This document shows, one piece after another, positions 1-12,126 of a stretch of 64,000 nucleotides of DNA (the stretch's first letter is position 1; each line of letters begins with the position of its first letter). A program made the position numbers and the translations under genes. Below the pieces are notes generated by a model that had not been told where the DNA came from, searched no databases, and saw only the letters and a list, made by a program, of their open reading frames with translations. Source of the DNA: Bubalus kerabau (Eukaryota; Chordata; Mammalia; Artiodactyla; Bovidae); assembly GCF_029407905.1 (NCBI RefSeq), contig NW_026577924.1, forward strand, positions 434,001 to 498,000, in the 5' to 3' direction.

Positions 1-414
1 TTCCCCCAAATGCTAGATCTGAAATTTTGTGACTCTCACTTGACATGTAATATTCCCTCTCAGGTTTAAATTAGAGCTGAAGAGAAAGCCAATAGTTTTA
101 AAACCTCAGGGTTTTAAACCATAGATAATGTCTTCCTGCAGTTGCCTGCTGATACCACTCCACTGGAATAAGGGGAAATAAAGGAGGTTCAGATGAGCCC
201 TCACATTCTTAGCTCCTAACAGCTAAGTTGCAAAGATGTAAGAAATGATTTCATTACAGTATTATTAATTGGCTGCTATAAAAATACACATGAGCAGGCA
301 AATATATAAAGCATGGTCACTGAGTCTAGATCTGCTCAGTTAAAAATCACATATTTCCTTTTTTATTGCTATTTATTCATGGTTGATGTTTCTTCTATTT
401 AAATTGATTGAAGT
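1..414. other. AT-rich intergenic stretch
   Basis: No coding, RNA or repeat signature is recognised here. The sequence is AT-rich and only short random reading frames occur. Confidence 0.5.
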
Positions 415-556
415 TGTGTGTACACAACAATTTTTATTTATCTGTTTAGGCTAAGCCACTCGGCTTGCAAAATCTTAGTCCCCAACCAGGGATTGACCCT
501 GGTCCTCGGCAATGAACATACAGAGTCCTAACCTCTGGACTGCCAGGGAATTCCTT
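415..556 (-). repeat. CHR-type tRNA-derived SINE, antisense fragment
   Basis: Read on the minus strand it starts with the typical head (AGGAATTCCCTGGCAGTCC), continues through a tRNA B-box-like segment and ends in an A-rich tail near 430. The middle of the element is missing, so this is a truncated copy. Confidence 0.75.
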
Positions 557-656
557 AAACCAATTGTTTTCCATCTTTTATTTTATTTTTTTCAGGGCTA
601 TAAAACTCTTTGAGGATACGATGAAAACTATGAATCTTCTCCCTAGAAAAATTCAT

Positions 657-951
657 ATTAACATTGCTGCTGCTGCTGCTAAGTCACTTCAGTCGTGTCC
701 AACTCTGTGTGATCCTACAGACGGCAGCCACCAGGCTCCCCCGTCCCTGGGATTCTCCAGGCAAGAACACTGGAGTGGGCTGCCATTTCCTTCTCCAATG
801 CATGAAAGTGAAAAGTGAAAGGGAAGTCACTCAGTCGTGTCCGACTCTTAGTGGCCCCATGGACTGAAGCCTACCAAGCTCCTCCATCCATGGGATTTTC
901 CAGGCAAAGTACTGGAGTGGGGTGCCATTGCCTTCTCCGCATGTTAACATT
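657..951 (-). mobile_element. Bov-A2 SINE, antisense, with target-site duplication
   Basis: Antisense Bov-A2 with both monomers: the GCTGCTGCTGCTAAGTC start at about 666 and the CCATTGCCTTCTCC end at about 939. It is flanked by TTAACATT at 658-665 and 944-951, a clean 8-bp target duplication. Short frames across it are SINE-derived and not genes. Confidence 0.88.
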
Positions 952-1782
952 ACATTTTGCTTATACCAGGTTAAAACCTTCTGTTGTAAGCTCAGAAACT
1001 CTCTTTTCCCAGTTTGAGTAGAAAACAATCTGACTGATTCTAAGCACGATTTCTGATTAAAACAAAGTAGTTTTTCCAGGTCCTCCCTAAGGTTTTGCTG
1101 TTTTTTTTGTTTTTGTTTTTGTTTTTTCATTCCTGGTTCTTCAGAGCTAGAAATCATTTGAATTAGGCTTTTTTTTCAAATCAATTTGAGTAAAGTTTGG
1201 TTTTCAGGAGATGGGCCTGGCTGAGCAAAAGAGCCCTCTTGGTAATAGTCTTCCTGAAGCAGGCATATGGAGGTATCCTGCCCTGGTTTTTGTCATTATC
1301 CTTTTACAGTTTTTTTCCTCTGTCCACTCTAGAAGATGGGCAGTGTGCATATCTGCATGTCCACACTGGTTCACAGTATAGACCACTCAGACGCTTTCAT
1401 ACAACATACCAAAAAATTACAAGACAAAGCAAGTTGCCTTCCCTCCTTCTACATACAAACCTGGCTGTTGTTTTTTCATGACCTCTTTCCCCCTTAATGG
1501 CTGTCCTTGCATGTTCCCCTTTAATTTTTCTTTGGATAAAGGGGAAGAAAAAGGGCTTCTGGCCCTTACCCCCAGTGTGTGCTTCTAGTGTCATGCTTAA
1601 AGGCAAGGCTAGGTCCTCTGGTCAAGTTCCAGTGGTAACACACCTCCAATCCCATCTTCAAAGCCATTCTTCACACTGTCACCATTGCACAACTTCACTA
1701 AAGACTTCTTAGGTCTGTATTACAGGTATAAAGACAAGTCTTGCCTATAATGGAGATTACAGTCTACTACAAGAGGGTTTTT
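952..1782. other. Intergenic, no recognised feature
   Basis: Unique-looking AT-rich DNA with T-rich runs near 1100 and 1165. Reading frames on both strands (up to about 108 codons) show no known protein family. Confidence 0.45.
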
Positions 1783-2090
1783 TTTTTTAATGTATATATT
1801 TAGTACATATATTAATATGTACATATTATGTGTACATATTATATGTGTACATGTATATATATGTACATGTATACATACATGTATACATGTGTACATAATA
1901 TATGTATATAATTAATATACATATATTAAAATGTATACATGTATGTATACATGTATACACATGTACATGTATACATGTACATGTGTACATACATGTATAC
2001 ATGTGTACATAATGTGTGTATATAATTAATATACATATATTAAAAATGTATATATTTAAGGTGATATTTTAGTATATGTACACATTGTGG
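1783..2090. repeat. AT-rich compound simple repeat (TGTATACA / TATA)
   Basis: Alternating purine-pyrimidine DNA made of TGTACA, TGTATACA and TATATA words. The block with AATTAATATACATATATTAAAA occurs twice (about 1909-1932 and 2023-2044), so the array contains a larger internal duplication of about 110 bp. Many words are self-complementary. Confidence 0.8.
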
Positions 2091-2141
2091 GATGCTTACC
2101 ACAACCAAACTATGTAACATATCAATCACCTCCCATAGTTA

Positions 2142-2196
2142 CTGTGTGTGTGTGCACGTGTGCATGTGTGTGCATGTGTGTGCTTCTGTGTGTGTG
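2142..2196. repeat. (TG)n-rich microsatellite
   Basis: Interrupted TG repeat with GCATG and GCACG units, next to the AT-rich array but of different composition. Likely length-polymorphic. Confidence 0.75.
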
Positions 2197-2269
2197 AATA
2201 CCCTGGAGATCTACTCTTCTAGCAAATTTCAAGTATATAATATATTATTATTAACTATAGTCACCATGA

Positions 2270-2405
2270 TCCCTGGGCAGGAAGATCCCCTGAAGAAGTT
2301 AATGGCAACCCACTCCAGTGTTCTTGCCTGGAGAATCCCATGGACAGAGGAACCTGGTGGGCTACAGTCCATGGGGTTGCAAGAGTGGGACACAACTTAG
2401 TGACT
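2270..2405 (+). repeat. Bov-tA SINE, partial, sense
   Basis: Begins inside the element at GATCCCTGGGCAGGAAGATC and runs through the CCCACTCCAGTGTTCTTGCC and ACAGTCCATGGGGTTGC segments to the 3' end. The tRNA-derived head is missing. Confidence 0.82.
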
Positions 2406-3090
2406 AAACTACCACCACCATCACCACATAGTCACCTTGCTGTACATAAGGTCTCTAGAACTTATTCCTTTTATAACTGAAGGTTTGTACCCTTTGATCA
2501 ATATCTCCACACTTCCCTCCTCCCCAACTTTGGCTAACCACTACTCTATTCAGGGAAGTATTTTTTTAAAGGTCTGTTTGTCATTTGTCAGCTCAAAAAC
2601 CTTCAGAGACTCAGTAAGGGCTACAGAATCCTTAGCATGCTGATCTAGGTGCACCATGAATTTACCTTTTTGGTTCATCCTCCTTCCTCTCCCTTCATGC
2701 ACTATCTGTACAGACACACTGAACTTCAGATCAGAGAATGTGGTACAAAACTGGTGCTTCTCTGCTAATGTGGTTTTCTGAATGTGCTCACCTGAATCCT
2801 AAACTCAGTAGTACACAGTAGGTGCTCAATAAAACCTTGTCTCAATCAGCGGAATGAATGAACACAATAGTGGAGGTGAGGTGGTTTAAGGATGAAAGCT
2901 AGTGGCAAAGAAGGTACAACTCAACATTAGGAACCGAACATTGGGGTTAGACTCAGGATAATCGGGTTTTTATTTGGCGTTTACAGAGCACAACACGGTT
3001 GAGTTTCTCCACTAACACACAGCTCACCCATTGTACGCTGCAGTATCATCAGAGAAGGAAATAGAGACTGCCAGGAAATGATCAGGAAAT
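2406..3090. other. Intergenic, no clear gene
   Basis: No coding signal is recognised. AGTAGTACACAGTAGGTGCTCAATAAA at about 2808-2834 resembles the end of an old MIR element, but too little is left to call one. Confidence 0.4.
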
Positions 3091-3522
3091 AGGGTACGGA
3101 TGTGAGAGTTGGACTGTGAAGAAGGCTGAGCACCGAAGAATGGATGCTTTTGAACTGTGGTGTTGGAGAAGACTCTTGAGAGTCCCTTGGACTGCAAGGA
3201 GATCCAACCAGTCCATTCTGAAGGAGATCAGCCCTGGGATTTCTTTGGAAGGATGATGCTCAAGTTGAAACTCCAGTACTTTGGCCACCTCATGCGAAGA
3301 GTTGACTCATTGGAAAAGACTCGGATGCTGGGAGGGATTGGGGGCAAGAGGAGAAGGGGACGACAGAGGATGAGATGGCTGGATGGCATCACTGACTCGA
3401 TGGACGTGAGTCTCAGTGAACTCCGGGAGTTGGTGATGGACAGGGAGGCCTGGCGTGCTGCGATTCATGGGGTCGCAAAGAGTCGCACACGACTGCGTGA
3501 CTGATCTGATCTGATCTGATCT
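3091..3522 (+). mobile_element. BovB LINE, 3' end, sense
   Basis: Carries the last part of the BovB ORF2 C-terminal region (words such as WLDGITDSMDVSLSELRELV) and ends in a GATCT-repeat tail at about 3503-3522. It is strongly 5'-truncated. The 115-codon frame across it is LINE-derived. Confidence 0.92.
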
Positions 3523-5475
3523 AGATTTAAATATGAATTCATCTTATATTCAACTAGGTGGAAACAAAGAGAAACTATAAGACAATGCAAAGACCTAGTG
3601 CTTTGATAAGCACAGAAGTAATTATTTGTTGGTTGTTAATTTCATATATACGATGCACCTGGTCATTTAACTGCTAATACACAGCAAAATGTAATTCCCG
3701 GGGTCACTGCCAAGCCTCGTGAGAAGCCCAGGAGGACCTGAGAGAAGAGCTCTCAAAAGAGTCTCCATCTTTTTCATGCACCGATCACTGCTCTCACCTC
3801 TTTAAGGCTTTCTCTTCAAGTCTTTCTCCTCAAGCCTCTAGCGCTGGTGTTGCCATAGCTCCTGTTTCTGTGACTCCGTCTAGCCCCCACCCCTTCCAGT
3901 AGGCCAATCACTACCTATACATCTTTTCGCTGGCATGCGGGGTCTCTTAGGCAACAATGTGTGGTCTCTTGATTGGCTGGGAGATCCTGGAGGGCTGGCT
4001 CCAAATTTGGGCACGGGGACAAAATGGAAAAGTGGGAGGGCCCAGAGGGTGGGAAAGGCTGCCATCTCTCAATAGAGTGCCAGGACGAATATGCAGCCAA
4101 TCCTGAAACAAACAGCATTAAATGCCCCCTTTCAAGCTGTAAGTATGTTCCAAATCAGGCCAACCTACTGAGCATGCCCAGTTATATCGTTCTGGTCACA
4201 CTGGGGTTCTGAAACGTAAACTCCGTTTCTCCGGGTTTTTAGAGTGGCCAACAGGTAAAAGAAGGTTGCAGGAAAAACAATTATGGAGAGGTTCAATGAA
4301 AGAATAGCACCTGCACACAGGAAGTGAAAGAACGTGGGAAAATTGCCCAACACACAAACTCAGCAATGCTTCCACATGAATTGTACTTGATTGGATTAAG
4401 GAATTTAGGCCGACTAACAGATACACCAGGGAACCAGCAGATGGCATGCCTGAATAAGGATAACTCCAAATTTGGGGAATTTTTCAATCTGGTCTAATTT
4501 CATTAATGAAATTTATGAAGCATCTACCATGTAATGAGAGGCAGAGTGAGAATGCAAGAATAAAAAAAAAGAAATCTAATGAGGAGGATTTGAAAGTACA
4601 ATGTAGAAATAACTACTGGTATAGAACTATAAACTAATGCTGGAGAAAAACAACATTTCAGAAGGGACATCTGGTTAGTGTAAAACAGTTCTTATGGGCA
4701 GCAGCTAACCAAATTCAAAAAAGAAGACTTTTCTCATTATCTCACGTTCTCTAAAATACATAAAAATGTACTCTCTTCCAAGGTAAATAAATGTAAACCC
4801 TATGTTTATATTGTTTCATTGTTTTGAAATAGGCAGCATTCGTATATCTCCCGTTTAAAAAGAAAATGAAAAGTAAAGCTCATAGAGGTTGCTGCTTTCT
4901 TTAGAGTTGACAAAGGATCAGTAAGTGGCCAAATTGAAACTTATGTTGTCTGAATTCCATCCCAGTGGTTTTAAGTATGGTTGTAAGTTTTATGATCAGG
5001 TTGTACGTAAAATGAATAAACAAAGACTTTTGCAGGGGTGGAGGCCTGGGGGAGGTAAGTAGATGCATTACTGAATTACCATGTATTACCGGTTAACATG
5101 GATGGTTTCAAAATGGGTTCATCCAGAAAGAGACCAGTTTTAACAACTCCCTGGGAGAGTGTTGGGTCTCGGTGAAGTTCCTGAGCTACCAGGGAAGCCC
5201 TAAAGACTTTCTATTGGTGGTTATAACATTGAATGAAAGAAAGATGGGATTAAAGAGAGCCCGACACTTTATCCCTGTTAGATCTGAATATTTTTATCCC
5301 TGAAAATAAGGTCCCTTTCATTGATCCTCTCAACTAGCATCCTCTGGACCTCTCCTTGTTCAGCCCTTCATCAGTGTGACTGCTGATCCCCCAGTGAACA
5401 CCACCATTCACATTGTGTTCACGGTGAGCACATTGGCTCAATGTCCTTGAAAATTTAACATTACTTTCATTTAAT
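3523..5475. other. Intergenic, nothing recognised
   Basis: A somewhat GC-richer part (3680-4250) is followed by AT-rich DNA. Overlapping short frames at 3880-4490 have no recognisable protein content. A tiny SINE-like end (GCTACCAGGGAAGCCC) lies near 5182-5200. Confidence 0.4.
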
Positions 5476-5740
5476 TTTTTTTTAATTCCTTTTAAAAATA
5501 TTTATTTGGCTGCACTGGATCTTAGTTGCAGCACACAAGATCTTGGATCTTTAGTTGCAGTTTGTGGAATCTAGTTCCCAGTTGTTCTTCAGTCGCTAAG
5601 TCGTGTGTGACTCTGAAACCCCATCAATTGCAGCACTCCAGGCTTCCCTGTCTTTCACTAGTTCCCAGACCAGGGATTAAACCTAGGTCCTCTGCATTGG
5701 GAGGGTGGAATCTTAGTTACTGGACCACCAGGGAAGCCCC
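5476..5740 (-). repeat. CHR-type SINE (antisense) interrupted by a Bov-A piece
   Basis: An antisense CHR-type SINE (A-rich tail near 5480-5505, head CCACCAGGGAAGCCCC near 5725-5740) is interrupted at about 5580-5667. The interruption carries BovB/Bov-A 3'-end words in antisense (TTCAGTCGCTAAGTCGTG, CAGGCTTCCCTGTCTTTCAC). The CHR element is therefore the older layer. Confidence 0.7.
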
Positions 5741-6555
5741 TCAACATTATTTTAAAGGAAACATTTCAACCATAAAGAAAAGTTTACAGACTTGCCTAAG
5801 AAACACCCTTTTCTCCCTGCAGAGTTTTTTAAAAATGTTAACATTTTGCTTCATGTGTGTGATTAAGAGTTGAAGCCTGTTTTACATGCTGCCCAGATCT
5901 CATTTCCCACCCTGCCTGCCTAGAGGCATCCACTGTCATAAAATTTAGTGTGCTGCCTACTTGTCCACTTTTTTTGCTTATTATATATACATGTTTGGCC
6001 TTGTAAACAGTGTGACTGTTTTAAAGAGCTATCATAATTTACATACTTTGTAGTTCGCTTCTTTCACTCAGTGGTCTATTTCTGAGATGTGATCATGTTG
6101 ATACATTCAACGATAATTTCTACATCATTCCCACCTCCCACTAGGAGCCAAGATATGTTCTATGCCTGACAGTTTTCACAAGACCATGTGTAAACTGCAT
6201 AAAAATGCGAGAGCAGCACATCTCTAGAGGATCTGAAGGTACAAGGGATCTAGAAGTACCCGAAGCAGGTCTATACTGCTTTTCATAAATGCTCTTAGCT
6301 GCTTCACTCACCTTCAGTAGAGGCAGTGTTGGCTCCACAAGACACAATGACTTGATAAGAATCAGCCTATGGATCAATGGTATTTTTTTTTTTAAGAAAG
6401 TATTACTGCATTAGTATTTATTAACGAAATTGAAAATGTCATTTCAGATCCCCTTTATGGTGCAATTCGCATAGCTCATCTTCTGACATTAAACGATATT
6501 TATGACTGTCTAAGCTCAGTATTTATTGTCATTTAGGGAGCATCTTCAAAACAGA
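5741..6555. other. Intergenic, nothing recognised
   Basis: AT-rich DNA. The reading frame at 6141-6377 on the minus strand has no recognisable family. Confidence 0.4.
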
Positions 6556-6772
6556 TTGTTTCACTGGTGGCTCAAACAGTAAAGAATCTGGCTGCAATGC
6601 AGGAGACCTGGGTTCGATCCCTGGGTCGGGAAGATCCCCTGGAGAAGGGAATGGCAACCCACTTCAGTATTCTTGCCTGGAGAAGTCCATGGACAGAGGA
6701 ACCTGGTGGGCTACAGTCCATTGGATCACTCACAAAGAGTCGGACACGACTGAGGGACTAACACTTCCACTT
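6556..6772 (+). mobile_element. Bov-tA SINE, near full length, sense
   Basis: Starts with the tRNA-derived head (CTGGTGGCTCAAACAGTAAA), carries a B-box-like GGTTCGATCCCTGGG and continues through the Bov-A part to GAGTCGGACACGACTGAG. The tRNA-like head is SINE sequence, not a tRNA gene. Confidence 0.9.
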
Positions 6773-7440
6773 TTCTTTGTATAAAATAGTTGCCTATAAT
6801 TAAAGAGGCCACAGAGATGTGTCCCAAGGGTTTGGACAAACCACAGATTATATAGCTGTTTTTGGTCAGTCTCCTAACATGGGGTGGCAAAGATTCAGAC
6901 AGAAGATTATACTAAAATACACCATTTTAAGCAAGTGTACAGTTGAAGAACCTTAAGTACAGTCATACTATGCTACAAGATCAAAGTATTTCTTTAAGTC
7001 CTGTGTGCTACCATAGAACAAAATGATGCCTGTGAAGTCTAGGTTGAAAAGGGAGGGAAAGGAAGAGAAAGGAAGGTAGGTAAAATGATAGAGGCAAAGG
7101 TAACAGCTTTGGCTTGGAATGAGTGAATCCAGACTCAGCCCTTAAAACTCTGCCTGGCTTTGGCTAAGTCTTTTTAACGTTTCTGGACCATTCTTTTCCA
7201 CGTCTGAATAATGAGAGGTTAGGTTTTGATGATTTCTAAGGAATCTTTAAGTTCTGAAATAGCTTAGGTAGAAAAAAATAAAATCACTTATGAAGAAAAA
7301 GAGAGAAGAAACATTTCTCAAAGAACAGAAGATGGGGCATGTCACCAATAACCTCAAGCCCCACCTGCTCACTAAAGTGGGTGTTGGTAAAGAGGGTATC
7401 TGCTCTGCTGCTTCAGCCTGGAGCTCTGCAATATGAAAGC
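6773..7440. other. 5' flank of the FZD3-derived CpG island
   Basis: No gene is seen. About 7100-7260 contains words reminiscent of a MIR-type ancient SINE (CTCTGCCTGGCTTTGGCTAAG), too degraded to bound. GC content rises towards the CpG island on the right. Confidence 0.35.
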
Positions 7441-7479
7441 TGACTACCTCTATCTGCACCCAGTACCACTCTCAGCACC

Positions 7480-8480
7480 CGCCTCTTAATCAATTCCAAT
7501 CCCCGGGTTCCCAGGGGGCACGCTGGTTCTCAAACAGGTTTTGGTGGTCTCTCAATAATAGCGTTCCAGGCTTGAGTGATGAGAGTCGCTGCACTGTCTC
7601 AGCAGGGAAGGGAGGGAGAGCTTTGCAAAGGGGACTGAGGGCATTTAAGAAAAGCTTCCAGAGCGCGGAACGACTCCGCCGGAGCAGGACAAGGCCAGGC
7701 ATCAGCCTCGACGCGAGGTCAAGAGCAACGAAACCTGCAGATGGTATCCAGAAGCTGGGCTCAAAATAGGAGCGCTAGGCCGAGCGTGCGCAGCGCGCCT
7801 GCGCCGTACGTGCGTGCGCATGTGCCGCGGCCATCGCGAAAGCTCTCGGTCGCTCGGAGGCACACGCTGGTGGTCTTCGCTGGCTCTGTTTACCTGAGGG
7901 AACTGCGGCCGCCCCCGGCCGGCGCTGAAGCCCCCCGGGAGCCCGGCCCCGAGGTGTGAGGTGAGCCCCGGGTCGTGCAGGCCCCTTCCCGTCCTGCTCA
8001 GCGGGGAAAGGACTTGGGAGTGGGGAATGAGGAGGTGCCGCGGCGGCTGCCCGCTCCTCGGTCTAAGCCTGTGCCGAAGAGCCACGAGCAGCTGTGGCAC
8101 CTCCTCCTCAAGGATCGTTATTCTCGTCTCCGACAAAACAAAAGCCTTGGGCGCTGTGCTGTGGAGGGGTGTCTCCGGGCTTTCTCGGGGTGGATGGCGG
8201 GCCGGCGGGGGAGCCCGAGTTTGGCGCTGGGTGGACTGTGTGCGCAGACTGGATTAACCCTCTCGGTCCCGAATCTGCGCCGAGCAACCTGTTCGAGTGT
8301 GGCCCACGCTCCCTGCACGCTGCCCTCGGCCCAGCCCTGGGGCTCGGTCGGCGCCGCAGGGGCGTGTGGTGCTCCCGGGACACTGGGGGCTGTGGGTGGA
8401 GCACGCGGCTGCTTGCCGGGGGGACGATGCACGGAGGGCTGGGTGCGGGGGTGCGGGCGGCATCGCAGCATCTGGACTGC
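7480..8480. promoter_or_regulatory. CpG island, promoter-like, of the FZD3-derived copy
   Basis: About 1 kb of GC-rich DNA in an AT-rich neighbourhood, with dense surviving CpG dinucleotides, densest at 7780-7960. It has an NRF1-like site, TGCGCATGTGCC, at 7815-7826 and further TGCGC/GCGCA half-sites around 7782-7804. No TATA box is seen. This is the usual look of a housekeeping or developmental CpG-island promoter. Because it lies upstream of a recognisable FZD3 exon with intron-like spacing, I infer it is the duplicated FZD3 promoter. Reading frames through it on both strands (up to 185 codons) are composition artefacts. Confidence 0.75.
7700..7960 (+). pseudogene. FZD3: FZD3-like copy, probable untranslated first exon
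   Basis: GC-rich block whose right end, GAGGTGTGAG followed by GTGAGC at 7961, is a good splice donor. The start is not defined by the sequence and is placed only approximately in the CpG island. No long conserved frame is present, as expected for a 5'UTR exon. The assignment to FZD3 is by position upstream of the recognised coding exon. Confidence 0.5.
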
Positions 8481-8650
8481 TTCCTGTTTCTAGTCCTGAA
8501 AGTTGTCCCCTCTCCTCCCTCCCATCAGTTTTGCGAAGTCTGCATATGCCTCCTTGAGGCTTTCCCCTCTGCCCCCTTGGACGCTCCGTGTGTTTGCCCT
8601 GGGGTACCTCGGGGAGGTTCATCCATAGCCTCTGAAATAAGGTTCTGTTA

Positions 8651-10144
8651 AACATTTCAAGACATTTTAACATCTTTCTAGAGGCTTTTTTCAGAATTAG
8701 TTGCCTTCCTCAATAAGAGAATAAGGGGTGGTTTTTTCTTTCTTTCTTTCTTAAAAGAACAAAAGCATACATATGCCACTAATTTAGGCAGAGGAGTCAA
8801 CTCGAAGTTGCAAAATATCTAGGAAGGACAAAAGGTCTGGTTCTGGGCCCAGAATAAATGAAATTTTGAATTTTTGTTACCTTCTGAATGTAGGCAGACA
8901 GAGCAGCAGAGCAGACCAGCAGCTATAGAAATAAATGACTGCTGGATAAGATTGGTCAAACAATATCTTATTTTATAGAAGTAGTTTGGAGAGACCTGTA
9001 ACGTTTATGTACGGGAATTGGGTTACTTGGCAAAGCCAATACCGCAGGAGCAAGGAAACAAACACTTGACGAGGGGGATGTTAACCTCCCTCTTGAGCCT
9101 TCTTTTAGCCTTTAGTGGCATGCTAACAGTCAAAGGGATGGATAAATCCATAGTTCTGTTATTAAGAACCATTTACTCCTCAAGATAATGATTTCCCTCC
9201 ATCCTTTTTTTCCCCCTCATCGGTACTTTTAAGCAAATCAATACCATCTTTTTACTCCATAAGAAGAAGGGGGAAAAAAAGTGTTTGTTTGAAGTACCAA
9301 ACCACAGCATAGAGGTAATAAGATAGGAAAGTGATGTAAAAGTTTAAGTGGGCAGGCTTGCAAGGATGTCGCTGAAAATAAAAGATAATTAAGATGCAGT
9401 TCTTCTTACAGTGTTGCCTTTTATTTAGTGAAATAAGAGGTTCCTCCTCTACCCCCCTCCCCCCAAATGCTTTGAAATGTCAGGAAAATAAGGTAATTAG
9501 TTTTCAGGAAGCATTTAACAGGAGGCTTCCTGTGTGCTGTTTTGGATCTGTCAGAAATTCTCTGTTCCTTACTAATTCCTAAAGACTCAAGTGTCTCCCG
9601 GGGGCTGAGAAATCCAGGCATTTCCTTCACTAGATTTTCTATACGGAGGTAAGTACCCTCTTCCTTCTTGTGAACCATACGGTAAAAGTGATTGTTTACA
9701 ACTCTCTCTCTCTTTAATATGGATCGCCTATGTTTAGTAAGTCTGGAATTTTAATCTTTATCTTTGCTGAGAAAAACTACCTTGTAAGACAGTCTATATG
9801 CCCACACCATGTTAATTAAAACACCTTTGCTCCATCAGAGCTCTGATCCCCATGTCTTTCTTTTTCTCTCTCTATCAGGCTATTTCTTTGGAGCACAGAG
9901 GCCCTCTGAATTCACTTTTCTGCCCGGGCTTCTAAGACCCTCTTGAGAAGGCACTTTTCTTGCTGCCTGTAGGAGGGTATTTTTGTGTCCCTTGGCTTGT
10001 TATTTAATCAACAGCCAGTAAATCATTGATTCAAGTAGTAGTATTGTCAGCACACATTCATAGATTTAGCACTTAATGTTCCCATACATAAATAACATGC
10101 GACAGACTTTAAAATAACATTGCAGCATTTATAATACTTTACTA
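8651..10144. other. Presumed first intron of the FZD3-like copy
   Basis: AT-rich DNA with no recognised exon or well-preserved mobile element. It has a short TTTC repeat near 8740 and a C-rich run near 9454. Reading frames at 9394-9678 are not recognisable. Confidence 0.4.
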
Positions 10145-10280
10145 CTTTTTTGTTTTGTTTTTGTTTTTTGACCACGCTGTGCAGCTTGTGGGACCTTAAT
10201 TCCCTGAGCAGTGATGAAATTCGAGCTCCCTGACGTAGAAGTGTGGAGTCCTAATCACTGGATTGCCAGGGAAGTCCCTA
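10145..10280 (-). repeat. CHR-type SINE, antisense
   Basis: T-rich tail at 10147-10170, then GTGGGACCTTAATTCCCTGA and the head TGCCAGGGAAGTCCCT at about 10264-10279. Internally shortened. Confidence 0.78.
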
Positions 10281-10705
10281 TAATATTGTATTTTTAAACA
10301 GTTCAGGTAGTTTTATTCTGTTCCGTGTATGTATATTTTTGACAGAAGTGGGAGACTATATGCTGTTTTGTAAACCATTTAAAATTTTATTTTTCAGTTT
10401 TTGTAGTGTTACTGTCGTTTGAAGTCAGTATATACAGATCCTGCTCATCATTTTTAGTGAGTGTGTTATAGGTTGGTTGTACCTTAGTTTAACCAATTCC
10501 ATATTGGCAGACTTTCAGATTCTCTCTGGGTTTTTGTACTAAAATTTCAGTTATACATCATGTGTACTTGTGTTTACTTTCTTAGCATAAATTGTAGAAT
10601 GGGTCTGCTGAATCAAATTATATACATTTTAAGGGCTTTTGATGTCCATAGCTATTTTTTTGAAATACCAACTACTTTGCTTTTCCTCCAGTAGTATTTG
10701 AAAAT

Positions 10706-10820
10706 GGAGAATTTCCTGGCGGTCTAGTGGTTAGACACTCCACTACTCTAGCCCGGGTTCAGTCCTTGTTTGGGGAACTAAGATCCTGCAAGCCGTGTGG
10801 GACAGCCAAAAAAAAAAAGT
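10706..10820 (+). repeat. CHR-type SINE, sense, short
   Basis: Head AATTTCCTGGCGGTCTAGTG, tRNA-like middle, then GGGGAACTAAGATCCTGCA and an A tail at 10808-10818. This is the short variant of the family. Confidence 0.8.
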
Positions 10821-11970
10821 ACTTCCATGTGTTGGAATGTTGAATATATTCCTTTTTCTGCACCCTCTCCTATACTGTGTTCTGTTATTCTTACTTTGCT
10901 CATCTGATTGGCAAAAATGTTAAATATCATGTTTGTATGTTTTTATTAGTAAAGTTGAGTATCTTTTCATATGTTTGTTGGCCATTTGTAAATTTATGTC
11001 CTTTTTCGATTTTTCTATTAAGGTAGTATTCTTTATCTGCTTTAAAAAAACTCATTTTATATATTACTATTGCTAAGCACATAATTATGTGCAAATATCC
11101 TGTACTGTTTTAAGTTATTCTATTTTAGGATAGCATTTCTCAAAATATAACTTATAGATCACTTGTAACAGTACAGAGATAATCATTAGAATGCATGTAT
11201 ATCATTCATTTTCCAGAGGTTTGGATTTCTTAGACCCGTGGGGTTTCTATGAATCTACTGCACATTAAAATTAGGGAACCTCTAATTTGGAAGAAATATG
11301 AATTCCTTAATATTTTTACTGTTCCTGTTTTTCTTCTTGTCTCATGGCATTCTACTGTTTTTTCTTATTTATCTTAATAATCGTAAACTACAGTCTTAAT
11401 GTATTAAGGTTTTATCCTATCCCAGGCTAACAATAATTTTACAAAAATATTTGGATATATGGAAATTTGAATGTTAAAGTGCATAAAGGAAAGCACTTTT
11501 GTAAGTCTGTGAGAAGCATTGTTTGTAAATGAGGCAAAAGGAATAACTGAGGGAAAGACAAGTAAAATAGAGTAGACAGAAGTATAAGGGGGTTTCTCAT
11601 CTAGTTTAAAAAACTCAATATTACCTTGTTTCTGCCTCAAGTTTTGTGTGGTCATCTTCTTTGAACCGTAAATTTAGAACCCATACAGCTTGAATAATAG
11701 TCTAAATGAAAAATTTGAAATTCTCATTGTTATACACATATTCAGTAGGGAGCAATGTCCCCTTTAATTTTTTTTTAAGTTGCAAGCAGATGAACATGCT
11801 GCATAAGGAGCAAACTACAAAAATGGAACTTCTATGGATGTTTGATACTGTAGCCAAATAAAGCTTTCAGGGCTTATTTGACACATGTAATGATATGCAT
11901 AATTGTTACCGTGCTGCATGATAATTAAGCTTAAATATACATGACTGTGTTTAATATCTCTTTTCCATAG
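10821..11970. other. Presumed intron DNA, nothing recognised
   Basis: Very AT-rich. A minus-strand frame at 11404-11655 shows no known family. The stretch ends in a pyrimidine-rich tract and an AG at 11969-11970. Confidence 0.4.
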
Positions 11971-12126
11971 CCAGACATCACATTTCTGGGCCCAGCTTGA
12001 AGGAGGAAAGAAAATGGCAGGCCAAGAAGCTTTAACAAATATTTCTGATTTAGAGATTTCCGTATTAGAGAGATGAAACGTTTGGGGCAGAGGTTGCTTG
12101 TGACTTCGGTGTCTCTAATTCCTAAG
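11971..12126 (+). pseudogene. FZD3: Possible second 5'UTR exon of the FZD3-like copy
   Basis: A good acceptor (TCTCTTTTCCATAG ending at 11970) precedes a less AT-rich block of about 150 bases, and AAG followed by GTTGTA at 12127 could serve as a weak donor. The block starts a short frame (ATG at 12014) that stops at 12074, so it would be untranslated or a short upstream frame. Only position and splice-like ends support the call. It could equally be ordinary intron. Confidence 0.3.

Noticed and set aside
6556..6640. tRNA gene
   Set aside because: The A/B-box-like words belong to the tRNA-derived head of Bov-tA; no complete cloverleaf is present. The same holds for the other SINE heads.
7702..8673. 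Several overlapping frames up to 185 codons in the CpG island
   Set aside because: All frames are open because of low stop-codon density in GC-rich DNA; none resembles a known protein, and the block fits a promoter with a 5'UTR exon.
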